A stretch of 58,123 nt of DNA from Microbacterium terregens (GTDB lineage Bacteria > Pseudomonadota > Alphaproteobacteria > Sphingomonadales > Sphingomonadaceae): positions 137,811-195,933 of the forward strand of contig NZ_BSEX01000001.1 in assembly GCF_027922045.1 (NCBI RefSeq), in the 5' to 3' direction. Below, piece after piece: positions 8,572 to 16,391 of the stretch (within the stretch, counting starts at the first letter, position 1; each line of letters begins with the position of its first letter). The position numbers and the translations under genes are program-made. The notes under the pieces were generated by a model. It was not told the DNA's origin. It was given only the letters and a program-made list of their open reading frames with translations, and did not search any database.

Positions 8572-9414
8572 ATGGAACCTCTCGATTCTCAACAGCTTGC
8601 CGCGCGTACCTGGTTCGAGCACCTGCGCGACCGGATCTGCGCCGAATTCGAAGCGATCGAGCGCGAAGCCGGGTCCGACGCATGCTTCGACTACAGCCCC
8701 TGGGATCGGGTCGATTCGGCGGGGGGCCATGGCGGCGGTGGCGTGCGCGGGCTGATGAAGGGGCGCGTGTTCGAGAAGGTCGGCGTCAACGTGTCCACGG
8801 TCGCCGGCACGCTGGAGGGCGGCTTTGCCCAGTCGATTCACGGCGCGGGGGAGAACCCTGCCTTTTTCGCGACCGGCATCAGCCTCGTCGCGCACATGGT
8901 GAACCCGCATGTGCCTGCGGTGCACATGAACACGCGCTTCCTGGTGACCACGAAACGCTGGTTCGGCGGGGGAGCCGACCTCAACCCGCCGCTTCCCTAT
9001 GACGACGACACCGCCGACTTCCACCAGGCGCTGGCCGCGGCGTGCGACCGGCACGATCCCGACCACTATCCGCGGTTCAAAAAGTGGGCGGACGACTATT
9101 TCTTCATCCCCCACCGCAACGTGCATCGCGGCGTCGGCGGCATCTTCTACGACCATCTGGAAGGTGACTTCGATGCGAACTTCGCCTTCACCCGTGACGT
9201 GGGCGAGGCGTTCCTCACGATCTACCCGGCACTGGTGCGCCGCCGGATGAACCAGGATTTCACCGGCGCGGATCGCGTCCGGCAGCTCGAATGGCGGGGC
9301 CGCTACGCCGAATTCAACCTGGTCTATGACCGCGGCACGCTGTTCGGCCTGAAGACCGGCGGCAACATCGACGCGATCCTGATGAGCCTGCCGCCGATGG
9401 CGAGCTGGAGCTGA
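8572..9414 (+). CDS. hemF: Oxygen-dependent coproporphyrinogen III oxidase
   Basis: This enzyme converts coproporphyrinogen III to protoporphyrinogen IX by aerobic oxidative decarboxylation in haem synthesis. The 280-residue protein has family-typical blocks: GGGGVRGLMKGRVFEKVGVN near the N-terminus, HMNTRFLVTT, WFGGGADLNP, the histidine-containing FIPHRNVHRGVGGIFYDHL and GRYAEFNLVYDRGTLFGL with the C-terminal RGTLFGLKTGGN signature. It is complete. It lies 4 bases before the GNAT gene and may form an operon with trmL upstream. Confidence 0.96.
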   Translation: MEPLDSQQLAARTWFEHLRDRICAEFEAIEREAGSDACFDYSPWDRVDSAGGHGGGGVRGLMKGRVFEKVGVNVSTVAGTLEGGFAQSIHGAGENPAFFATGISLVAHMVNPHVPAVHMNTRFLVTTKRWFGGGADLNPPLPYDDDTADFHQALAAACDRHDPDHYPRFKKWADDYFFIPHRNVHRGVGGIFYDHLEGDFDANFAFTRDVGEAFLTIYPALVRRRMNQDFTGADRVRQLEWRGRYAEFNLVYDRGTLFGLKTGGNIDAILMSLPPMASWS

Positions 9415-9418
9415 TCCC

Positions 9419-10009
9419 GTGGGGCTGATCCCCGTCCGTCCCGACGAGGTCGCCACCATCGTCACCTCGCTCGAGATGCGGGCGCGCCCCGCGCTGCGCC
9501 CGCTTCCCGACGCGCCCCTTCGGCTCGTCCACTGGCGCGAACCGGACCTTGCCAAATACCGGGCGCTGTTCCGCCGGGTCGGGGAGCCGTGGCTGTGGTT
9601 TTCACGGCTGGTGATGGACGACGACCGCTTGCGCGCGATTGTCCACGATCCCGGCATCTCGGTGTACGCCGCTGTCGATCCGCGCGGGATCGAGGTCGGG
9701 ATGCTGGAACTCGACCACCGTCGCGCAGGCGAATGCGAGCTCTCCTACTTCGCGCTGGTCCCGGAACTGGTCGGTCGCGGCCTTGGCCAGTGGCTGATGG
9801 CCCAGGCGCTGACCCTCGCCTGGCGCAAGGACGTCGAGCGGCTGTGGGTCCATACCTGCACGCTCGATCATCCGCGCGCGCTTGGCTTCTATCGCAAGAG
9901 CGGGTTCGTGCCGTTCAAGCGAACCGTCGAGACCTTCGCCGATCCGCGCGCATCGGGCATCCTGTCGCCCGACGCGGCGCCGCATTATCCGCGGCTGCCG
10001 CTCGCCTGA
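9419..10009 (+). CDS. GNAT-family N-acetyltransferase
   Basis: This 196-residue protein has a GNAT core: the beta4/beta5 region ELSYFALVPELVGRGLGQWLMAQAL with the acetyl-CoA pyrophosphate-binding pattern (V/R)GRGLG, followed by VHTCTLDHPRALGFYRKSGFVPF, typical of the family C-terminus. The acceptor is unknown. The start is GTG at 9419, 4 bases after hemF, so it is probably co-transcribed. Its 3' end overlaps the convergent membrane protein gene by 25 bases. Confidence 0.85.
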   Translation: MGLIPVRPDEVATIVTSLEMRARPALRPLPDAPLRLVHWREPDLAKYRALFRRVGEPWLWFSRLVMDDDRLRAIVHDPGISVYAAVDPRGIEVGMLELDHRRAGECELSYFALVPELVGRGLGQWLMAQALTLAWRKDVERLWVHTCTLDHPRALGFYRKSGFVPFKRTVETFADPRASGILSPDAAPHYPRLPLA

Positions 10010-10713
10010 GCATAGGCGGAGACGCGGAGCAGGGCATAGGCGAGCGTCATCCCGCCGTTCGCAATGCCGGCGACGAGCGCACCCAGGGCCACCGCGACAT
10101 CGTTCCCCTGCCCCGCGGACGTAAACGCGCCGCCAAGCGCCACCACCATCTGTGCGGCGAAGTAGAAGACCGTCTGGAGGCCGAGCAGGGCAAAGCCGTT
10201 GCCCGCGGTAAGCTGGATGCCGCGCGCCATGGCATCGAGCGCATTGCGCCGCGGCTCGGCGACGATCGCGGCGGGGATCAGGAAGATCCGGCCGACGGCG
10301 TAGAGCCCTGGCAGCAGAAACGCCATCAGGCCGAGCACCACGGCGAACTGGCATGCGATCTGGGCCAGCAGAAGCGCCGGGAACCGCCGCAGCGCCACGC
10401 CCATCGCACCTGCAACTGTGGGCTGGCTCGAATCGAGAAACAGCGCCAGGATCGTGCCGGTGCCGAACAGGCCCAGGACGGTCTGCAGCAGCAGCCAGTG
10501 CAAGTTGGCGTAGAGATAGGCCTGCATGGACTGGAGCAACGTGGCGGCGTCCGCCGGCGCTGCCGGGTCCGGAACCTCCGGCACGACCATCCAGATGGTC
10601 GCCGCCATCGTCGGCACCACCAGAAACACACCCGCCAGCGGCAACAGCAGCGCACGTTCCCGCCGCCAAAGGGTCCACGCGCCGCCGACCACGGCGGCCA
10701 TATTCAGCTTCAT
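9985..10713 (-). CDS. Multi-pass membrane protein, unknown (distal of a pair)
   Basis: This 242-residue hydrophobic protein has about six membrane segments. It begins [34 protein letters not shown], resembling membrane proteins with glycerophosphodiester phosphodiesterase membrane-like domains; the resemblance is only by composition and pattern. Its ATG overlaps the stop of the upstream membrane-protein gene by 4 bases (ATGA), so the two are coupled. The frame is open further upstream through the partner gene, but that extension is out of character and was not used. Confidence 0.75.
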   Translation of the reverse strand: MKLNMAAVVGGAWTLWRRERALLLPLAGVFLVVPTMAATIWMVVPEVPDPAAPADAATLLQSMQAYLYANLHWLLLQTVLGLFGTGTILALFLDSSQPTVAGAMGVALRRFPALLLAQIACQFAVVLGLMAFLLPGLYAVGRIFLIPAAIVAEPRRNALDAMARGIQLTAGNGFALLGLQTVFYFAAQMVVALGGAFTSAGQGNDVAVALGALVAGIANGGMTLAYALLRVSAYAQASGSRG

Positions 10714-11543
10714 CGATGTGCCGCCGTTCCGTCCTGTCGTTCGCGTGCCGCAAGGTAGAGCTTGCCGGTGAACACCCACAGCATCACGGCGAGCGCCGTT
10801 TCTACCAGGGTGGTGAGCAGCAGCGTCAGCACGGATGCCACGCCAAGGCCATCGTCGCTGCCGAAGATCAGCGCAAGAATGGTGCCGCCCGCGTACTGGG
10901 TCGCAGCCGTGAGTACCGTCGAGACGATCCCATAGAGCAGGAACATGCCTATGATCTTGGCGGCAAGGCCACGCGTAAGGGTGAAGGTGCGCGCGATCGC
11001 GCGCAGCCCGCGCCGCTCCTCCAGGATAACCGGAGGCAAGAGGCTCAGCCGTGCGGCGACCCACAGCAGCAGCGGGATCAGCACCAGCGCGTAGAGTGCG
11101 ATCCATGCCGCGGCCGCGACACTCGGGGTCACGCTTTCGCCCGCCGCCGCGGCCACGAAGTCAAAGCCAAAGGCCACAAGGATCGCCGCCGCCGGCATCG
11201 CCAGCAGCAGGAGCAGCGCGGTCACCAGCAACGCGAAGCCGATCACCACCGGCAGGCGCAACCCGGCCTGTCGAAACGCCGCGCGCGGGCTGTCGAGCCC
11301 GGCGGCCAGGGCAAGGATCGCGAGTTCGGCCCATAGCATCAGCAGCCCGGCCACGAGCCGCACCGGCATCCAGATCCCGGCCGATGCGCCGACGTCCTGC
11401 GCAGCAGCGGTTTCGGCCAGACCGCCGATCACGGCGGGCACGAACAGTGCCGGCAGCGCCAACGCGACGAGCGTGGCGCGACGTGCGCGGAGGAATGCAG
11501 CGGTGCGATCCCACACCTGCTCCATCTCGACCATGGCCCGCAT
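10710..11543 (-). CDS. Multi-pass membrane protein, unknown (proximal of a pair)
   Basis: This membrane protein of about 277 residues has around six hydrophobic segments. A cytosolic N-terminal stretch [27 protein letters not shown] and a mid-protein [19 protein letters not shown] resemble its coupled downstream partner (RRNALDAMARGIQLTAGNG), suggesting an ancient duplication. The start could be ATG 11543, 11534 or 11525; the first was chosen because a GGGG run sits upstream. It is divergent to lipB. Function is unknown. Confidence 0.72.
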   Translation of the reverse strand: MRAMVEMEQVWDRTAAFLRARRATLVALALPALFVPAVIGGLAETAAAQDVGASAGIWMPVRLVAGLLMLWAELAILALAAGLDSPRAAFRQAGLRLPVVIGFALLVTALLLLLAMPAAAILVAFGFDFVAAAAGESVTPSVAAAAWIALYALVLIPLLLWVAARLSLLPPVILEERRGLRAIARTFTLTRGLAAKIIGMFLLYGIVSTVLTAATQYAGGTILALIFGSDDGLGVASVLTLLLTTLVETALAVMLWVFTGKLYLAARERQDGTAAHR

Positions 11544-11606
11544 CGGCGCCCCATTCCCCACTGGTTGCATGACGCGTGGCTGTACCTGTGCTACCGGGGC
11601 TTGCCA

Positions 11607-12314
11607 ATGCTTACCCCCGATACTCCCCCCTCGCCCCAACCCATACTGCCGGAATGGCGCATCGAGCCGGGTCTCACCGACTATCCGCGGGCGCTGGCCA
11701 CCATGGAGGCGCGGGCAGCCGCGATCGCCGATGGCACGGCCGGCGAACTGGTGTGGCTGGTCGAGCATCCGCCGCTCTACACCGCAGGAACCAGCGCCGA
11801 TCCGGCCGAGCTGCTCGACCCGCGCTTCCCGGTCTATCCGGCAGGCCGTGGCGGCCGCTACACCTATCACGGCCCCGGCCAGCGGGTGGGTTACCTGATG
11901 CTGAACCTCGCCCAGCGCGGCCGTGACGTCCGCTGCTTCGTCCATGCGGTGGAGCAATGGGTCATCCGCGCCCTCGCGCGGCTGGAAGTCAAAGCGTTCT
12001 CGGTGCCCGAGCGGATCGGCATCTGGACCCGCGATGGCGGGCACGAGGCAAAGATCGGCGCGATCGGTGTTCGGGTGCGGCGCTGGGTCACCTTCCACGG
12101 CTTCTCCGTCAACCTGTCTCCGGACCTCACCCACTTCGGCGGGATCGTGCCGTGCGGCCTTCCCGAATTCCCAGTAACCAGTCTCGAACAGCTCGGGCGG
12201 GATGCCCGCCAGGAAAGCTTCGACGCGGCACTTTTGCTGGAATTTCCGACGTTGCTGGCGTCACTCACCGCATCGCGCGAAAACCCGCTTGAGGGCTGCC
12301 CGCGAACCGACTAA
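11607..12314 (+). CDS. lipB: Lipoyl(octanoyl) transferase
   Basis: This enzyme moves octanoyl groups from acyl carrier protein to lipoyl domains of 2-oxoacid dehydrogenases and the glycine cleavage H protein. The 235-residue protein has the LipB signature [22 protein letters not shown], the catalytic lysine in [11 protein letters not shown] and the catalytic cysteine in [18 protein letters not shown]. The frame is open for 14 codons before the ATG at 11607, but the family start fits the later codon. Confidence 0.95.
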   Translation: MLTPDTPPSPQPILPEWRIEPGLTDYPRALATMEARAAAIADGTAGELVWLVEHPPLYTAGTSADPAELLDPRFPVYPAGRGGRYTYHGPGQRVGYLMLNLAQRGRDVRCFVHAVEQWVIRALARLEVKAFSVPERIGIWTRDGGHEAKIGAIGVRVRRWVTFHGFSVNLSPDLTHFGGIVPCGLPEFPVTSLEQLGRDARQESFDAALLLEFPTLLASLTASRENPLEGCPRTD

Positions 12315-12317
12315 TGT
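12289..12317 (+). promoter_or_regulatory. Possible sigma-70 promoter of the Asn/Thr-rich lipoprotein gene
   Basis: TTGAGG (12289-12294), 17-base spacer, TAATGT (12312-12317), about 64 bases before the start codon at 12381. It lies at the very end of lipB. The match is moderate. Confidence 0.4.
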
Positions 12318-12380
12318 CCATCCCCGGTTGGGTATTAAACGGCAGATAAGCCGCCAAACCACTTGTTTAGGGAGCTCTAC

Positions 12381-12653
12381 ATGCGCGCAATCATTTCCAA
12401 GATCGTTACCAGCTCGATGGTCGCCGGTGCGGCGCTGATGGTCGCAGCTTGCGGCGACTCGGCCGAGACCACCACGGACAACACCATCGTGACCGATCTG
12501 AACTCGACCGACACCTCGCTCGACGGCACGATGACCGACAACATGACCGCCGTTGACGGCGCCATGGGCAACGACGCGATGCTCGCGAACGACACGACCC
12601 TCGCGAACGACACCGCGCTGGGCAACGACACCGCGACCACCAACGCGATGTAA
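12381..12653 (+). CDS. Small Asn/Asp/Thr-rich lipoprotein, unknown
   Basis: This 90-residue protein has a lipoprotein signal peptide ending in the lipobox VAAC (cysteine at about residue 24). The mature part is low complexity, dominated by Asn, Asp, Thr, Ala and Met, with a repeating LxNDTxLxND unit near the C-terminus. Similar short acidic lipoproteins of unknown role occur in sphingomonads. The start is the ATG at 12381, preceded by GGGAGC; an in-frame ATG six codons earlier would bury the signal peptide. A strong terminator follows. Confidence 0.75.
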   Translation: MRAIISKIVTSSMVAGAALMVAACGDSAETTTDNTIVTDLNSTDTSLDGTMTDNMTAVDGAMGNDAMLANDTTLANDTALGNDTATTNAM

Positions 12654-12678
12654 TCAGACGCTTCGGCGTCTGTTCAGC

Positions 12679-12714
12679 AAAGGCCGTCCGGGCGACCGGG
12701 CGGCCTTTGTTTTT
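12679..12714 (+). terminator. Rho-independent terminator
   Basis: A 13-base-pair hairpin (AAAGGCCGTCCGG paired with CCGGGCGGCCTTT, one G-U pair) with a short loop is followed by GTTTTT. It ends the lipoprotein transcript. Confidence 0.85.
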
Positions 12715-12912
12715 GGTGGCTCGGGACCGCTTGTCGGCTCGCCCGCCGGGCTGCCGCATTGCAGCAAGGGACCGGATAAAGAATCCGTTGAATCCCAAGC
12801 AGCTGGCTGCGGATTGCATATCGCCACTGGCGAGCAAAAAGGGTCTTGGCGACGCACGTCAAAACCCCGTAACCCCTCCTCGTGGCGCCGCATTGGCGCT
12901 TGAGAGGATCCC

Positions 12913-13590
12913 ATGAAGTCAGTGCGAACCCTGATCGCCGGCGCGGCCCTTGCGGCAGCGACCTATGCTGCGCCCGCCTCGGCGCAGTTCTTCTTCAAGT
13001 CGCCCGAGCTGTCGGGTGCGCGCGTGACCGGTACCGAGCCGGGCATCACCGTCCAGGCGCTTCCGGGTGCGACCGGTGACGAACTGCGCGCAGCGCTGGC
13101 CTGGAACCTGCGCGCGGGCCTCAACGTCGCCGCGCTTCAGTGCCAGTTCGAGCCCACACTGCTGACGCTCAACAACTACAACGACCTGCTCGACACGCAC
13201 GCGGACGAGCTGAAGCGCAGCTATGAGGTTCTGGCGAAATATTTCGAGCGCAACGCCAAGACCAAGAAGGAAGGGCAGACCGCGCTCGACCAGTTCGGCA
13301 CCCGCGTCTACTCGAGCTTCTCGACGGTATCGGCACAGCTCAACTTCTGCCAGGCGGCGGGCGAGATCGGCCAGGAGGCGGTGTTCACGCCCAAGGGCCA
13401 GTTCGGCGCACTTGCGGAACAGCACATGCGCAAGCTCCGCAACAGCCTCGTCCCTTCGAGCGAGCAGCAGTTCCCCGGCGGCTTCTATCAGCGCTCGCTG
13501 ACCAACATGGAGCCGCTCACCCGGCCGAAGTGCTGGAAGAAGGGTGTCTGGCAGGACAAGCGCTGCGGCGCCTATCCGCTGCTCGGCTGA
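12913..13590 (+). CDS. Secreted conserved hypothetical protein
   Basis: This 225-residue protein has a clear Sec signal peptide (MKSVRTLIAGAALAAATYAAPASA, cleavage after about residue 24 at ASA-QF). The mature protein is soluble, largely helical in the middle, with four cysteines (LQCQF, FCQAA, KCWKK, RCGAY) that could form two periplasmic disulfides. I recognise no family. The start is supported by GAGAGGA upstream. The gene faces queE; a perfect hairpin lies in the 18-base gap and queE end. Confidence 0.72.
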   Translation: MKSVRTLIAGAALAAATYAAPASAQFFFKSPELSGARVTGTEPGITVQALPGATGDELRAALAWNLRAGLNVAALQCQFEPTLLTLNNYNDLLDTHADELKRSYEVLAKYFERNAKTKKEGQTALDQFGTRVYSSFSTVSAQLNFCQAAGEIGQEAVFTPKGQFGALAEQHMRKLRNSLVPSSEQQFPGGFYQRSLTNMEPLTRPKCWKKGVWQDKRCGAYPLLG

Positions 13591-13597
13591 TCCAGAC

Positions 13598-13621
13598 GGG
13601 GCTGCGGATTACCGCAGCCCC
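13598..13621. terminator. Perfect hairpin between convergent genes, shared with the queE stop
   Basis: GGGGCTGCGG, loop ATTA, CCGCAGCCCC: a 10-base-pair perfect stem. The loop contains the queE stop codon, so the last queE codons form one arm. There is no T-tract on either strand, so termination strength is uncertain; it could also protect 3' ends. Confidence 0.55.
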
Positions 13622-14241
13622 AGCAGCTTGTGCGTTTGCAGAGACAAGCGCCACTTCGGCCGGGCGAGCACCATATCCACTGCGGCCTGGCGGTTCGCAT
13701 CGGCCTGGGGATCGTCGAGCGGCTGCGCCAGGAAATTGGCGAAGTCCCAGCCCTCGATCTCCTCTAGGTCCAGGCCCGCCTGCGGCCACACCAGCTTGAG
13801 CTCGTCGCCCCGGCGTTGCACCACGGTGCTGCCCGCCTTGGGGCTGATACATACCCAGTCGATCCCCGGGTGCGCGGCGATCGTGCCGTTGCTCTCGATA
13901 GCAATGGTGAAGCCGGCCGCGTGCAGCGCCTCCACCAGCGCATCGTCGATCTGGAGCATGGGCTCCCCGCCCGTCAGCACGACGAAGCGGCGCTCGGCGC
14001 CGGGTCCCCAGAATCCCTCGACCGCCGCGACCAGTGCCGCCGCATCCGCGAACTTCCCGCCGCCCTCGCCATCCGTCCCGACGAAGTCGGTGTCGCAGAA
14101 GCGGCAGATGGCGCTGGCGCGGTCGATCTCACGCCCGCTCCACAGGTTGCACCCCGCAAAGCGCACGAACACCGCCCGGCGACCGGCATGCACGCCCTCG
14201 CCCTGCAGCGTCAGGAACATCTCCTTGACGGCGTAGCTCAC
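13609..14241 (-). CDS. queE: 7-carboxy-7-deazaguanine synthase
   Basis: This radical SAM enzyme converts 6-carboxy-tetrahydropterin to 7-carboxy-7-deazaguanine in queuosine biosynthesis. The 210-residue protein begins with the family opening KEMFLTLQGEGVHAGRRAVFVRFAGCNLW. It has the QueE-type expanded cluster motif, with CNLW followed 14 residues later by CRFC, and the SAM-binding TGGEPMLQ. It sits 15 bases after queC on the same strand, so the pair forms a queCE operon. Confidence 0.95.
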   Translation of the reverse strand: MSYAVKEMFLTLQGEGVHAGRRAVFVRFAGCNLWSGREIDRASAICRFCDTDFVGTDGEGGGKFADAAALVAAVEGFWGPGAERRFVVLTGGEPMLQIDDALVEALHAAGFTIAIESNGTIAAHPGIDWVCISPKAGSTVVQRRGDELKLVWPQAGLDLEEIEGWDFANFLAQPLDDPQADANRQAAVDMVLARPKWRLSLQTHKLLGLR

Positions 14242-14256
14242 GGTATCAGCGCCCGC

Positions 14257-14943
14257 TCAGGCCGCAGCAGTGGCGTAGCGGGTCGGGTCCGGCACGCCTG
14301 CCTCCTCGAAGCCCTTGGAGCGCAGCCGGCAGCTGTCGCACAGGCCGCAGTGAAGGTCGCCCTGCGGATCGTAGCAGGACCAGCTGATGCCCAGGTCCAG
14401 CCCCAGCCGGGTGCCTTCGCGCACGATGTCCGCCTTGGTCATGTGCTGGAGCGGCGCGTGGATCTTGAACCCCTCGCCCTCCACGCCGGCTTTCGTCGCG
14501 AGCGCCGCGAGATGCTCGAAGCCGGCGATGAACTCGGGGCGGCAGTCTGGATAGCCCGAATAGTCGAGCGCATTGACGCCGATGAACAGGTCGCGTGCGC
14601 CCGCCGCCTCGGCCCAGCCGAGCGACAGGCTCAGGAAGATGGTGTTGCGGGCCGGCACATAGGTGATGGGAATACCAGGCGCGACACCGTCCTTCGGGAC
14701 GGCGATGTCGGCGGTAAGCGCCGATCCGCCGAACGCGGAAAGGTCCAGCGACAGGGTCACGTGCCGGTCGGCACCGAGCGCCGCGGCGACGCGGCCGGCG
14801 GCGGCAAGCTCGATCTGGTGGCGCTGGTTATAGTCCACCGACAGGGCAAGGAGACGATATCCCGCCTCGCGTGCGAGCGCGGCGGAAACCATGGAGTCGA
14901 GGCCGCCCGAGACGAGGGCGACGGCAAAAGGCTGATCGGTCAT
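14257..14943 (-). CDS. queC: 7-cyano-7-deazaguanine synthase
   Basis: This ATP- and ammonia-dependent enzyme makes preQ0 from 7-carboxy-7-deazaguanine, the product of neighbouring QueE. The 228-residue protein has the PP-loop [11 protein letters not shown] near the N-terminus, [19 protein letters not shown] in the centre and the zinc-binding cysteines in [24 protein letters not shown] near the C-terminus. The start is the ATG at 14943 ([14 protein letters not shown]); the longer open frame adds 20 residues that do not fit the family. Confidence 0.96.
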   Translation of the reverse strand: MTDQPFAVALVSGGLDSMVSAALAREAGYRLLALSVDYNQRHQIELAAAGRVAAALGADRHVTLSLDLSAFGGSALTADIAVPKDGVAPGIPITYVPARNTIFLSLSLGWAEAAGARDLFIGVNALDYSGYPDCRPEFIAGFEHLAALATKAGVEGEGFKIHAPLQHMTKADIVREGTRLGLDLGISWSCYDPQGDLHCGLCDSCRLRSKGFEEAGVPDPTRYATAAA

Positions 14944-15026
14944 GATGCCGCATCCGCTAGGCCCAGATGCGTCGCGCCGCAACCGTGCGACGCGGCAACC
15001 CATTGTTCCGCCGGGTAGACCAGTCG

Positions 15027-15059
15027 AAAAAAGAGGGCCCGCCGGTCCGGCGAGCCCTC
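15027..15059 (-). terminator. Rho-independent terminator of the DUF4142 gene
   Basis: Read on the minus strand, GAGGGCTCGCCGG pairs with CCGGCGGGCCCTC and is followed by TTTTTT. It lies 25 bases beyond the DUF4142 stop and separates it from queCE. Confidence 0.88.
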
Positions 15060-15083
15060 CTCCATGTCACCTTCTCGCGCGGC

Positions 15084-15629
15084 TTACATGCCGCCCGGTG
15101 CGCTCTGCAGGTGCGCCAGGTGCTTCTCGATGATCGGCACGGCCGAGTCCGCCACCTGCTTCAGCGCCGGGTCCTGCCCGTCGGTCGAATAGCCCTTGTG
15201 CAGCGACCAGGCCGCGCGGTGCGCCTCGGCCTGCTGCTGCATGTAGAGCGCGTCGAAGCTGTCGGCATCCGCAGCCTTCAGAGCTGCGATCTTGGCCGCA
15301 TTCGGCTCCGAAAGCGCGCTCGGCGGGCGCTTGACCTTGGGCTCCGTCTTCGGGAGCGCCGCCATCAGCGCCTTGGTGGTGGTGGTATGATCCGCGATCA
15401 TCTCGCGCGCGAACGCCTTGGTCGCGTCGCTCTTGGACTTCGTCAGCGCGATCCGGCTGGACTGGATCTCATACTTGTCGCTGTCCGCCGCCCAGGCAGC
15501 ATAATTCTCGGACGGAGTCCCGCTCATCGGCGCGGCCCCGACCTGTTCCGGGGTCATCGTCTGCGCGATGCCGGCTGCGGGCATCGCCCCCAGCGCAAGT
15601 GCACTCATCGTGATCAGCAGCTTCCGCAT
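15084..15629 (-). CDS. DUF4142 family periplasmic protein
   Basis: This 181-residue protein has a Sec signal peptide (MRKLLITMSALALGAMPAAGIAQ, cleavage near residue 22). The mature helical domain is of DUF4142 type: a repeated pattern around YEIQSSRIALTKSKSDATKAFAREMIADHTTTTKALMA and a later DALYMQQQAEAHRAAWSLHKGYSTDGQDPALKQVAD. Proteins of this family have a ferritin-like four-helix arrangement and are often stress induced; no molecular function is established. The start is supported by GGGAGA. It has a perfect EcfG-type promoter and a strong terminator, so it is a single-gene unit. Confidence 0.88.
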   Translation of the reverse strand: MRKLLITMSALALGAMPAAGIAQTMTPEQVGAAPMSGTPSENYAAWAADSDKYEIQSSRIALTKSKSDATKAFAREMIADHTTTTKALMAALPKTEPKVKRPPSALSEPNAAKIAALKAADADSFDALYMQQQAEAHRAAWSLHKGYSTDGQDPALKQVADSAVPIIEKHLAHLQSAPGGM

Positions 15630-15655
15630 GTTCGTCTCCCAATTGGTGAGCGCGA

Positions 15656-15680
15656 AACGGATGGTGCGGTACAGTGTTCC
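15656..15680 (-). promoter_or_regulatory. EcfG-type general stress promoter upstream of the DUF4142 gene
   Basis: On the minus strand, GGAAC (15680-15676), 16-base spacer, CGTT (15659-15656), the alphaproteobacterial EcfG sigma consensus (GGAAC-N16/17-CGTT), 27 bases from the start codon. Confidence 0.82.
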
Positions 15681-15726
15681 AGCGGATCGACACCGATCCG
15701 CACGCAACTGCTTCTATCTGGGAAAA

Positions 15727-15803
15727 TGGTAGCGGAGGAGGGACTTGAACCCCCGACACGCGGATTATGATTCCGCTGCTCTAACCAACTGAGCTACTCC
15801 GCC
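15727..15803 (-). tRNA. tRNA-Met (CAT), elongator type
   Basis: A 77-base cloverleaf: GGCGGAG acceptor, the GTAGCTCAGTTGGTTAGAGC D-arm, anticodon loop ATCATAA (CAT) on a CGGA/TCCG stem, TTCAAGTC T-loop and encoded CCA. The body resembles alphaproteobacterial elongator methionine tRNA. An isoleucine tRNA with modified C34 cannot be excluded from sequence alone. Confidence 0.95.
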
Positions 15804-15832
15804 CCATGGGCACTCGCCGTGGCGAGGGCGCG

Positions 15833-15861
15833 CCTATACGAAGGCGTTTCGCGTCGGTCAA
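15833..15861 (-). promoter_or_regulatory. Sigma-70 promoter of tRNA-Met
   Basis: On the minus strand, TTGACC (15861-15856), 17-base spacer, TATAGG (15838-15833), 30 bases before the mature 5' end. A good match to housekeeping promoters. Confidence 0.75.
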
Positions 15862-16391
15862 GCGAACTTGTGACGGGAAATCGGCTCCCAGGGGCCGCCG
15901 CGGTACCACCAGCTCGCCAGCCCGGCGATCGCGAGCGGACGTGGCCGGAAATCGGCCTGCAAGGCGTGCAGAAGCGCGCGCGCTTTTGCCGGCTCGACCT
16001 TGTTCTGGATGGTGACGTGGGGCGCCCAGCCGGCCCGGTCCTGCGGCGTCAGCAGCATCGCGAACGCGTCCGCGAGGCGGGCGCGGATCTCCTCAAGCTC
16101 CGGCGATTCGATCCGCAGCGCCACCCCGCGCCCCAGGTTGCGCAGCCCCGCGACCCTGGCGCGGGGCGCGCCGACGCCGCGGGTTTCGGCGGCAAGGCGC
16201 TGCCGCAGCTCGGGCGCCACATGCGGCGGCAGATGGTGGAACAGCGTCAGATGCGCGGCCAGCTGGTTGCGCTCCGGCGGAAAGTGGCGGCGGCGGAGTG
16301 CGTCCAGCGCGGCATGATCCGCCGCGCCGAACAAGGCCGAGACGATGATCGGCGCGCCCGGAGCGGAGGCTGGGGGCGCGGGCTCGATCAA
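15858..16391 (-). CDS. 2H phosphoesterase, 2'-5' RNA ligase family
   Basis: This 177-residue protein carries the two HxT/S motifs of the 2H superfamily: HLTLFH (about residue 47) and HVTIQN (about residue 124), which together form a cyclic-phosphodiesterase/RNA-ligase active site. ThpR/LigT relatives open 2',3'-cyclic phosphates on RNA. The physiological substrate here is not determined. It begins in a 4-base overlap with the end of kup (ATGA), so it is translated from the same message. Confidence 0.88.
   Translation of the reverse strand: MIEPAPPASAPGAPIIVSALFGAADHAALDALRRRHFPPERNQLAAHLTLFHHLPPHVAPELRQRLAAETRGVGAPRARVAGLRNLGRGVALRIESPELEEIRARLADAFAMLLTPQDRAGWAPHVTIQNKVEPAKARALLHALQADFRPRPLAIAGLASWWYRGGPWEPISRHKFA

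Noticed and set aside
10727..10745. LexA-type GTTC direct repeat
   Set aside because: The two GTTC copies are 9 bases apart, not the 7-base spacing of the alphaproteobacterial SOS box, and they lie inside a coding region.
14944..15026. preQ1 riboswitch upstream of queC
   Set aside because: The leader between the terminator and queC shows no compact stem followed by an A-rich tail of the preQ1 type, and only 80 bases are available.
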